Below, piece by piece: positions 1 through 6,600 of a stretch of DNA of 6,872 nucleotides. The DNA is taken from positions 1 through 6,872 of the forward strand of contig JAATFK010000334.1 in NCBI GenBank assembly GCA_015655225.1, in the 5' to 3' direction. The first letter of the stretch is position 1; the number at the start of each line of letters is the position of its first letter. The DNA is from Solirubrobacterales bacterium. Lineage in GTDB: Bacteria; Actinomycetota; Thermoleophilia; Solirubrobacterales; Solirubrobacteraceae. The notes under the pieces were generated by a model. That model was not told where the DNA came from. It saw only the letters and a program-made list of their open reading frames with translations, and did no database searches. The position numbers and the translations under genes were made by a program.

Positions 1-1326
1 GCAGCTGCGGCGCCATCGGCTCGCAGTGCAGCTCGGCGCCCTCGGCGGTCGTGAAGCGCAGCAGCGCCTTCGGTCTGACGCGCAGCGTGCGGTAGACCTG
101 CTCCGGCTGGCCGGGGAGAACTGCTCGTCCTGCGGCGAGAGCACCGCGACCGGCGCCTTCACGCTCCGCACGAGCGCCGTCGAGAGCTGGAATCTGCGCG
201 CGAGCGTGAGGCGGTCGAACAGCGAGCCGGTGCCGTAGATCTCCGACCGCTTGGCGACCGTGAACCGCTCCGCCGGGGTCAGGTACGACTGCGCCTGCGC
301 CCAGTAGCCGTCGAACTCCTCGCGTCTGCCGGCGAGCAGCAGCTTGACCATCGCCGGCGGCAGGTCCGCGACCCACGAGGCGAACGCGTCGATCACGCCC
401 GGGTCGGCGACGACCGCCGCCAGCCGGTGCTCGAACGCGGCCGCGCGCAGCACGAGCAGGCCGCCGAAGCTCTGGCCGGCGAGCACGATCCGGCGGCGGT
501 CGACCTCCGGCCGCGTGCGCAGGAAGTCGACGACCGGCGTGATCACCTGCTCCCAGTCGGGCCGGAACGGGATGTTGCGCTGGAACAGGTTCGAGCCCTG
601 GCCCGGGCCCTCGAAGATCAGCGCGTTCCAGCCGCGCTCCAGCGCCGCCGCGCCGCCGTAGACGACCATGTCGACGTTCTGCGCGTCGCTGCCGTTGTTG
701 AGGATGATCGTCGGGCGCTTCGTGCGGCCGCCCGGTGAGAGCAGCCAGCCCGGCAGCGTCGTGGTGCCGTAGGGGATCTTCACCGGCGTCCAGCTGGGGC
801 TCGACAGCGTCGCGGCGCGCGCGAACGACTGCTCCATCTCGGCGTAGAAGGTGCCCTCGCGGGCGCGGTTCCCGCCTCTCGTGGCGAGCACGAAGAAGAG
901 CGCCTGGTCGAGATACATCGCCGAGCGCAGGTAGCAGGCCCGCGCGGTCACGAGGTCGCCACGCGCGCGTGCCGCGTCGGCGCGCCGCGCCAGCCGCTGG
1001 CCCTCTCGCCGGAACTCCTCGCAGAACGCGGTGTAGCTGTCGCCCCGGGCGTGGATCCGGTTGAAGGTCGAGAGCGCCTCGCCCAGCTCGCTCGCGCCGG
1101 CGGCCGCGGCGCTGATCGTGAACAGCGCCTGGAAGTTGAGGTTCGCGTCGGCGAAGAAGCGCGTCGCGTCGGTGGTCGTGGGCTTGGTCGCCGACGTGGT
1201 CGCGGGCGCCGACGCCGCGTCGGCACGCTTGGCGCCGAGCAACGGCAGGGCGGTCGCGGCCGCGCCTCCCGCGAGCAGGCCGCCGAGCAGCTGGCGGCGA
1301 TTGAGGTGGGAAGCGAGGTCGGACAT
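1..1326 (-). CDS. Tat-exported alpha/beta hydrolase (esterase/peptidase-like), 3' partial, apparent frameshift near its end
   Basis: Serine hydrolase of the alpha/beta fold, probably acting outside the membrane; the substrate is not readable. Residues 1-38 form a twin-arginine signal (NRRQLLGG at 9-16, hydrophobic stretch, Ala-rich end). Residues ~52-175 are a helical N-terminal domain and ~180 onward the hydrolase core. The nucleophile elbow GQSFGG puts Ser at 286, and the SPQDEQ loop gives a likely acid, Asp400. The layout recalls the FrsA/2,6-dihydroxypseudooxynicotine hydrolase group of helical-capped enzymes (from memory). The expected His motif, GAELHCEPMAPQ, is present at positions ~5-40 but one frame over; the original frame there gives an Arg/Ser/Cys-rich tail. 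A base seems to be missing at ~107-117. Neither frame reaches a stop before the left edge. ATG at 1326 places the Tat motif normally; GTG at 1332 is an alternative. Neither has a clear ribosome binding site. It follows the pentapeptide gene by 71 bases on the same strand. Confidence 0.85.
   Translation of the reverse strand, partial: MSDLASHLNRRQLLGGLLAGGAAATALPLLGAKRADAASAPATTSATKPTTTDATRFFADANLNFQALFTISAAAAGASELGEALSTFNRIHARGDSYTAFCEEFRREGQRLARRADAARARGDLVTARACYLRSAMYLDQALFFVLATRGGNRAREGTFYAEMEQSFARAATLSSPSWTPVKIPYGTTTLPGWLLSPGGRTKRPTIILNNGSDAQNVDMVVYGGAAALERGWNALIFEGPGQGSNLFQRNIPFRPDWEQVITPVVDFLRTRPEVDRRRIVLAGQSFGGLLVLRAAAFEHRLAAVVADPGVIDAFASWVADLPPAMVKLLLAGRREEFDGYWAQAQSYLTPAERFTVAKRSEIYGTGSLFDRLTLARRFQLSTALVRSVKAPVAVLSPQDEQFSPASRSRSTARCASDRRRCCASRPPRAPSCTASRWRRSC
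107..117 (-). other. Apparent one-base frameshift site in the hydrolase gene
   Basis: Upstream on the minus strand the frame reads SPQDEQFSP. Immediately downstream the family-like continuation (QPEQVYRTL, then GAELHCEPMAPQ) is in the neighbouring frame. One extra G or C in the CCCCGG run at 111-116 would join the two frames seamlessly as FSPGQPEQV. Either the gene is genuinely disrupted, which would remove the catalytic His, or this is a base-calling error in a GC run. The sequence alone cannot decide. Confidence 0.75.
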
Positions 1327-1367
1327 GTCCACGGTGATCGGCGCGTGTCACCGCCTTCTTGAGTGGC

Positions 1368-1392
1368 GCAACGGCGCTCAGTCGCGCGTTGC
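1368..1392 (-). other. Possible stem-loop in the gap between the pentapeptide and hydrolase genes
   Basis: GCAAC (1368-1372) pairs with GTTGC (1388-1392). After a one-base bulge, GCGC (1374-1377) pairs with GCGC (1384-1387) around a six-base loop. The stem sits just after the stop of the pentapeptide gene in the 71-base gap. There is no T-run, and GC-rich DNA makes such stems often by chance. It could be a weak terminator, an attenuator or a processing site, or nothing. Confidence 0.25.
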
Positions 1393-1397
1393 CGCGC

Positions 1398-2495
1398 TCA
1401 GCAGCCGGCGTCGTCGACCATCCCGGGGCCGAGCGTCGTGTGACAGAAGATCGTCGCGTCGTCGAAGCGGAAGTCCTCGAACGCTCCATGGAAGCCCGTG
1501 AAGTCGGCGCCGGTGAAGTTCGCGCCCGAGAAGTCGATGTGGAAGATGCACGCCCCCGTGAAGTCGGCATCGGTGAAGTTGGCGCCCGTCGCGTTCACGA
1601 CGGCCGGCTGTGGGTCGCCGCCGCAGCCGAAGCCGCTGAGGTCGGCGTCGTGCAGCGTCGCGCCGGTGAAGTCCGCGTCGCTCAGGTCGGTCAGCTGGAG
1701 ATTGGCGCCCGTGAGGTTCGCGCCGGCCAGGTCAGCGCCGTGGAGATGGGCGCCCGTGAGGTCGACGCCGGCGAGATCGGCGCCGGCCAGGTCGGTGCCG
1801 ACGAGATAGCTGTTGAGGAGATGGTCGCCGGCGAGGTTCGCTCCCGCGAGGTTCATCCCGCTGAAGACCAGGTTCGACAGGTTGGCGGCGCCGGTCGGGG
1901 CGAGGGAGAGGTCGGCTCCCGGACACTGCGCGCCGGCCTCGATCGTGCAGCCGCGCCACGTGAACGTGAGCGGCCCGCCGTCGTCGATCATGAGCGTGGC
2001 GCCCGAGAAGCCGCGCGGGTTGCGGATCAGCGGCGGCGTGATGCCGTCGGTGGCCCGCTTGCGGATGCGGGTCGCGGGGAAGGTCCAGGTCGCGCGTCTT
2101 GCGCTCCAGCGGGGCGCGCCGATCGTGAGCACGATCGAGACCGGGATCCGTGAGCCGCGCGGGGTGTAGGTGAGGACCGCGTTCGGCTTCGAGCTGGCGA
2201 AGTAGCCCGCGAAGCGCCGGGCGAAGTCGACGTTCGCGACGACCGCCGCGTCGCGCAGCGGCCGGTCGGTGAAGCGCGTGAGGTACTCGCGGGCGCCACG
2301 CAGGCGCAGCGTCAGATGGTGGTCGTCGCGTCCCGTCAGCGACCCCGACGCGCTCGGGATCGAGAAGAGGTACGCCGGGACGACGGACCGCACGGGCGCG
2401 GCGAGCGCCGCCGCGCCCCCGGCGCACGTCGCCACCAGGGTCGCGGCGAGGACGACGACCGTCCGGGCGATCCCACGTTCGACATGTCGCACCAT
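1398..2495 (-). CDS. Secreted pentapeptide-repeat protein with a shared N-terminal domain
   Basis: 365 residues. Residues 1-33 are a Sec-type signal (hydrophobic TVVVLAATLVAT, Ala-rich end near LAAP). Residues 42-146 form a domain ~84 % identical to the N-terminal domain of the divergent neighbour starting at 2621; weaker similarity continues to the L-I-D motif near 171. Residues 203-287 are 17 tandem pentapeptides (typical units GADLA, GANLT, GVDLT). An irregular insert follows at 288-303, then six more units with Phe at the centre at 304-333 (GANFT, DADFT). Such repeats fold as a right-handed quadrilateral beta-helix and usually bind other proteins. Qnr/MfpA-type members are cytosolic; this one is exported. 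Six Cys remain in the mature part (183, 191, 291, 316, 351, 365), so disulfides are possible. ATG 2495 is backed by GAGGAG six bases upstream. No enzymatic motif is seen, and the function is unknown. Confidence 0.93.
   Translation of the reverse strand: MVRHVERGIARTVVVLAATLVATCAGGAAALAAPVRSVVPAYLFSIPSASGSLTGRDDHHLTLRLRGAREYLTRFTDRPLRDAAVVANVDFARRFAGYFASSKPNAVLTYTPRGSRIPVSIVLTIGAPRWSARRATWTFPATRIRKRATDGITPPLIRNPRGFSGATLMIDDGGPLTFTWRGCTIEAGAQCPGADLSLAPTGAANLSNLVFSGMNLAGANLAGDHLLNSYLVGTDLAGADLAGVDLTGAHLHGADLAGANLTGANLQLTDLSDADFTGATLHDADLSGFGCGGDPQPAVVNATGANFTDADFTGACIFHIDFSGANFTGADFTGFHGAFEDFRFDDATIFCHTTLGPGMVDDAGC
1497..1889 (-). repeat. Pentapeptide repeat region (about 23 units of 15 bases)
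   Basis: Degenerate 15-base units encode the A(D/N)LXX repeats. Seventeen units are contiguous, then a 16-residue interruption with GCGG at its start (residues 288-303), then six Phe-centred units. The units differ in sequence, so this is an old protein repeat rather than a fresh tandem array. Confidence 0.9.
2058..2372 (-). repeat. Inverted duplicate, left copy (N-terminal domain of the pentapeptide protein)
   Basis: Codons 42-146 of the minus-strand gene. Its reverse complement aligns without gaps to 2735-3049 over 315 bases with about 40 mismatches by hand count (~87 % identity) and 17 amino-acid differences in 105. The flanking signal-peptide and C-terminal regions do not align at this level. 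Confidence 0.9.
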
Positions 2496-2501
2496 CGACG
2501 G

Positions 2502-2507
2502 CTCCTC
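2502..2507 (-). promoter_or_regulatory. Ribosome binding site of the pentapeptide gene
   Basis: Reads GAGGAG on the minus strand, six bases before the ATG at 2495. This is a near-ideal Shine-Dalgarno spacing and fixes the start. Confidence 0.8.
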
Positions 2508-2611
2508 GGTCGGGCGGTGGTCAGAGGCGACGACCGTCTGTGGGCCTATCGACGCCCGCGCCCCGGAGCGTGAGCCCGCCCGCGTTCACGCGCCACCCGG
2601 TCGCTGCCGAT

Positions 2612-2616
2612 AGGAG
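2612..2616 (+). promoter_or_regulatory. Ribosome binding site of the plus-strand paralogue
   Basis: AGGAG four bases before the ATG at 2621. It decides the start. An in-frame ATG at 2540 would add 27 Pro/Arg-rich residues in front of the signal peptide and has no comparable site. Confidence 0.75.
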
Positions 2617-2620
2617 AGGG

Positions 2621-3592
2621 ATGCACATCCCACGCAGGGCGATCGCCGGACTCGCCGTCAGCATCGGAGCGCTGGCCGTCTGCGGCTCGGCGTCCGCCGC
2701 GACGAGCGCTCCGCGCGCGGCGCCCTCCGCCAGCTACCTGTTCTCGATCCCGAGCGGCTCGGGGTCGCTGACCGGACGCGACGACCACCACCTGACGCTG
2801 CGCCTGCGCGGCGCGCGCGACTCCCTGACGCGCTTCACCGACCGGCCGCTGCGCGAGGCGACCGTCGTCGCCGACGTCGACTTCGCCCGCCACTTCGCGG
2901 GCTACTTCGCCGAGGACGACCCCAACGCGGTCCTGACCTACACCCCGCGCGGCTCCCAGGTCCCGGTCTCGGTCGTGCTGACCGTCGGCGCGCCCCGCTG
3001 GAACGCCAGACGCGACACCTGGACCTTCTCCGCGACCCGGATCCGCAAGACCTCGGACGACCTCGCCGGCAGCGTCCGCATCAGACCGGCCGCGATCCCC
3101 GACCCCCGCAGCTTCGCCCACGGCACGCTGCTGATCGACGGCAGCAGCGCGACGGCGATCGACGTCAGCGACCCGATCGAGCTGACCGGCGGCGGCGTCG
3201 CCGCCGCGCTCGGCGGCTTCCTGCACGGCCTGTTCACAAACGACATCACGCGGACCCCCGGGGAGACGTTCGCGATCGGGCTGTCGGCCTCCTACACCTT
3301 CCAGGTGGACCCGGGCGGCACCGCGCTCCTGCCGGTCACCCTGCTTCCCCGCACCTCCTTCGACCCGGCGACGGATGCGCGCGCCGCGCCGGGCGGGGTC
3401 CTCTGCGCCTTCGAGGCGGCGATCGCCGCCTGGCAGGACGCCCAGGCCCCCGGCGGGCGCGGTCCGTACGTCTTCAGCCTGCTCGTGTACGGCGGCTCCG
3501 GCAAGGCGCCGATCTCCACCGCGACGCTCGACTACACCGTCCCCTCGGGCGGCCTCACGAGTCCCGGCTGCGCCTCCCCGGGCGGCGGCTGA
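2621..3592 (+). CDS. Secreted protein of unknown function, N-terminal paralogue of the pentapeptide protein
   Basis: 323 residues. Residues 1-26 are a Sec signal: HIPRR, a hydrophobic core, then SASA. The Cys at 21 has Val before it, so this is not a lipobox. Residues 39-143 nearly duplicate the N-terminal domain of the divergent neighbour: SGSLTGRDDHHLTLRLRG, then FTDRP, PNAVLTYTPRGS, APRW and ATRIRK. Similarity fades through DPRSF and LLIDG (161-174). The rest (~180-323) has no pentapeptides and no family I recognise. It contains a Gly/Ala-rich hydrophobic stretch near 190-205, beta-rich segments (SASYTFQVDPGG, PVTLLPR, YVFSLLVYGG) and two Cys (262, 317) that could pair. No catalytic motif is seen. 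The C-terminal SPGGG and the stop are encoded within a terminator-like hairpin. It is transcribed divergently from its paralogue and converges on the large gene to the right. Confidence 0.92.
   Translation: MHIPRRAIAGLAVSIGALAVCGSASAATSAPRAAPSASYLFSIPSGSGSLTGRDDHHLTLRLRGARDSLTRFTDRPLREATVVADVDFARHFAGYFAEDDPNAVLTYTPRGSQVPVSVVLTVGAPRWNARRDTWTFSATRIRKTSDDLAGSVRIRPAAIPDPRSFAHGTLLIDGSSATAIDVSDPIELTGGGVAAALGGFLHGLFTNDITRTPGETFAIGLSASYTFQVDPGGTALLPVTLLPRTSFDPATDARAAPGGVLCAFEAAIAAWQDAQAPGGRGPYVFSLLVYGGSGKAPISTATLDYTVPSGGLTSPGCASPGGG
2735..3049 (+). repeat. Inverted duplicate, right copy (N-terminal domain of the plus-strand paralogue)
   Basis: Codons 39-143, gap-free counterpart of 2058-2372 in opposite orientation. 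The two copies are 362 bases apart. Even an AGA arginine codon (in NARRD versus SARRA) is shared, which supports recent common descent rather than convergence. Confidence 0.9.
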
Positions 3593-3607
3593 GCCGCCGC
3601 CCGGGGA
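3575..3607. terminator. Perfect 15-bp hairpin overlapping a stop codon, probable bidirectional terminator
   Basis: The arm TCCCCGGGCGGCGGC (3575-3589) is perfectly complementary to 3593-3607. The three-base loop is the TGA stop of the plus-strand gene. The hairpin lies between two convergent genes; the minus-strand gene ends nine bases beyond it, at 3616. No T-run follows on either strand, but T-less terminators are accepted in high-GC actinobacteria. Its left arm encodes the last Ser-Pro-Gly-Gly-Gly residues. Confidence 0.7.
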
Positions 3608-3615
3608 TCAACCAG

Positions 3616-6600
3616 CTAACGCAGGACGCGCAGCACGACGCTGCGCGTGACGAGTCTGCCGCCGACCTTCAGCTTCACCTTGACCGTCTGCGTCCCCAGC
3701 CGGGCGGCGCGGCCGATCTTGAGCTTCAGCGCCAGCGTGCGCGTCTGGCCGACCTGCAGCGCGCCGACCTTGAACGCCGTCGCGCCGCTCGCGTGCAGCG
3801 CCTTCGGCACCGTCGCGATCGCTCTCGACTGACCGACGGCCGTGCCGGTCGCGTTGCGGACCGTGAACGTGAGGGTGGCGGCGTGCCCTCGGCGCACCGA
3901 CACTCTCGCGCTCTTGGCCGCGAACACGAACGCGCCCGTCTTGCCCTGCGGACCCTGCGGACCGCTCGGGCCAGCCGGACCGGCCGGGCCGGGCGAGCCG
4001 ACCGCGCCGGTGTCGCCCTTCGCGCCGGGGGCGCCGGTCGCGCCGTCCTGGCCGGCCGGACCCTGCGAGCCCGCCGGACCCTGCGAACCGGTCGAACCGG
4101 TCGCGCCCGTCGCACCCGTCGCGCCGGCCGGACCCTGCGGCCCGCCCGCCTGCGTCGTGCTGGTGCCGCTCAGCGGCACGTCGATCTCGCCGCCGTCGGT
4201 GTTCGACTGGAGCACAAGCTGCGCGCTCGAGGTCGCGTTCTCACGGTCGGGCGCGTAGCGGACGAGCACCTGGCAGCTGTCGCCAAGGCCGATCGCCGCT
4301 CTCGTGCACGACTGCGACGGCATGATGAACTCGCCCGCCGAGTCGGCGTCGTCGGCGTTGACCGCGACGTCGGAGATCACGAGCTTCTGCGCGCCCGTGT
4401 TCGTGATCGTCACCGTCTGCGTCGCGCCGATCGTGTTGGCGGCCTGTCTCGGGAACGTCGGCGCGGCGGCCTGCGCCTGCGCGCCGACGACGCCCGTCAG
4501 CGTGAAGAGGTCGGTCAGCGACTTCTTCGTGTTGGCGTTCGGGTCCTGCTTGTTCTTCGTGCCGTCGTAGAACTTGGCGTAGCCGTCGTCCTGGATCAGC
4601 CGGATGGTGCTGTTCGAGAGCAGCGGATCGGGGACGTCGACGATGCCCTCCCAGTCCGGCGACTCGTCGCCGCCGCCGACCGTCTCGGTGCTGGTCCACA
4701 GCGTCGTCGTCAGTCTGGTCGGCTGGTCGTCCGGCTCGCCGTCCCACGAGAACAGCGCCTGCTGGTTGTCCGCGTCGAACGTGTGCCCGACGATCAGGTA
4801 CTGGTCGTCGGCGTTCTTGCGCAGCTCGCTGAACGTCATGCCGCCGAGATCGAGCGAGAACGGGGTGCCGAACGTCGCCTGGTCGGTCCCGCCGTCCATC
4901 AGCCGGTCGAAGTTCGTGATCGGCACGATCAGCGCTCTGCCGTCGGTGGTGCGCGGCGCGCGCATCGCGATGTACATCGTCGAGCCTGAGCCGGGCGCGA
5001 ACTCCGCTGCCTCGATGTTGAAGCTGCCCGTCCCGTCGGGATGGGACGGCGGCGCCGCGGCCGCGTCGAAGTTGAAGCGGTTGCCGTTCGCTCTGTCCCA
5101 CGCGATCATCTCGGTGCGCAGTCTCGAGAACCCGCTCACGTACGTCAGCTGCGTGTCCGGGCCGGAGCCGGTGATTCTCGCCGCGAGGATCGACTGGCGC
5201 GACAGCTCCTCGGCGCCGTCCTTGGTGTTGCCGTGCGAGCCGAAGAAGTAGGCCATGTCGCCGTACCGCGCGGACGCCTCGAAGTCGAGCTCGCCGCTCA
5301 CGATCGAGCCGGCCGTGACGCCGTCGTCCCCGATCGGGAAGGTCCGCACCGGACCACCCGAGGTGGTCGTGTCGTAGAGGCCGATGAAGTTCTGCTCGTC
5401 GTCGGCGATCAGCGCGTAGCCGTCGCCGACGTCGATCCCCGTCGAGGCGTCGGAGAAGCCGAACATCGAGCGCGTCGTCGGCGTCGAGGCCTTCGAGGCC
5501 TTCGAGGCCTTCGAGGCCTTCGAGGACGAGTACTGGAAGGAGACGGACGCGGTCTTACCGCCCTCGCCGGTGACGGTCACGGTGACGACGTCGTCACCGA
5601 TGCCGGTCGGCGCGAACGCGAGCGTGCGCGTCGCGCCCGTGCCGCTGATCGTGATGCCGGAGTCCGGCAGGATCCCCTGGGTGGACGAGGTCGCCGTGAC
5701 CGTCAGCTCGGAGGGCGAGACCGGGTCGCCGTTCTCGTCGAGCTGGGAGACGTCGACGGACGCGCCCGGGTTCGTCGGATCGCCGTCCATGCCGCCGAGC
5801 GACGTCGTCGTGGTCGTGATCGTCGGGAGGGCCGCGCCCGCCGGGTTGGCGGTCGTGGCGATCGCGATCACGTTCGGGAACTGGTTCGCCGGCAGGGTCG
5901 CCGGCGTCGCGATCGTGTTGGTCGTGAGGTCGACCGACGCGATTTCGCGGAGGTTGTTGTAGTTGATCCAGGCGGTTCTGCTGTTCGCCGTGATCGCGAT
6001 CGACGACGGGTTCAGGCCGGCGCCGAGCGCCAGCGGCGTGCCCGCCGTGTCGGTCGCGACATCGACGCCGATCAGCGTCCCCGCGGAGCCGCTGCCGGAG
6101 GTCACGGCCCACAGCGTTCTGCCGTTCGGCGCCACCGTGATGGACTTGACGTTGTCGTAGGGCGAGGCGGTCAGCGTGACCGGCGTGCCGACCGTGTTCG
6201 TCGCCGTCGTGATCGGGGTGACCACGTCTCCGGAGCCGGAGTAGACGGTCGCGCCGTCGGGCGTGATCGCGAGGTCGGTCGGCGCGCTGACCGAGATCCG
6301 CGCGCCGGCGGTGCCCGCTCTGAGGTCGACCGGCACGATGCCGCCGCTGACGCCGACGTAGGCGGTCGACCCGTCGGGCGTGATCACGAGGCCCTTGTTG
6401 GCCGCCGCGTTGGGGAGCGTGATCGCCGTCCCCGCCGTGCCGGTCGTGGCCGAGATCGGGATCAGCTGCGTGCCGGACGCGACCCACGCGGTCGAGCCGT
6501 CGGGGGTGACGGCGATCGAGGTCGCGGTGCCGGCGATCGGGAGCGGCGTGGTCGCCGTGTTGGTCGCGACGTCGACCTCGGTGACAGAGTTGCCGGTGAC

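Larger units (their letters stand above)
2496..2620. promoter_or_regulatory. Divergent promoter region with nested inverted repeats
   Basis: This 125-base spacer must hold the promoters of both divergent genes. No convincing -35/-10 pair is visible. CCTATCG (2545-2551) matches CGATAGG (2608-2614) as a perfect 7-bp inverted repeat. Inside it GCGTGA (2568-2573) matches TCACGC (2586-2591). Both pairs are centred on the same point, 2579.5. A dimeric regulator acting on both genes is a reasonable guess. The right outer arm overlaps the ribosome binding site of the plus-strand gene, so translational control is also possible. Confidence 0.5.

Noticed and set aside
1359..2153. Plus-strand open frame of 264 codons with a regular EVGA/REV pattern
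   Set aside because: It is the antisense reading of the pentapeptide repeats. Its periodicity mirrors the 15-base coding repeat on the other strand, and the minus-strand gene has a signal peptide, a ribosome binding site and a paralogue.
2540..2620. ATG at 2540 as the start of the plus-strand paralogue
   Set aside because: It would bury the signal peptide behind 27 Pro/Arg-rich residues and lacks a good ribosome binding site, whereas AGGAG precedes the ATG at 2621.
2672..2685. Lipoprotein lipobox around Cys21 of the plus-strand paralogue (LAVC)
   Set aside because: The residue before Cys is Val, not Gly/Ala/Ser, and a normal signal peptidase I site (SASA) follows. The analogous VATC in the pentapeptide protein is rejected because Thr precedes the Cys.
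2735..3049. The inverted duplication as ends of an insertion sequence or transposon
   Set aside because: The repeats are coding sequence for a protein domain, lie inside genes, and no transposase, terminal inverted repeats or target duplication is seen.
3793..4989. Plus-strand open frame of 398 codons, Arg/Ala/Val-rich
   Set aside because: Shadow of the large minus-strand gene. High GC leaves few stops, the composition is that of an out-of-frame translation, and no domain is visible.
4604..5251. Plus-strand open frame of 215 codons, Ser/Val/Pro-rich
   Set aside because: Antisense to the DUF3616-like domain, with no ribosome binding site or recognisable motif.
5485..5520. The tandem array as a CRISPR or iteron origin
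   Set aside because: Units are 9 bases without spacers, sit in frame inside a large gene, and simply encode Lys-Ala-Ser.
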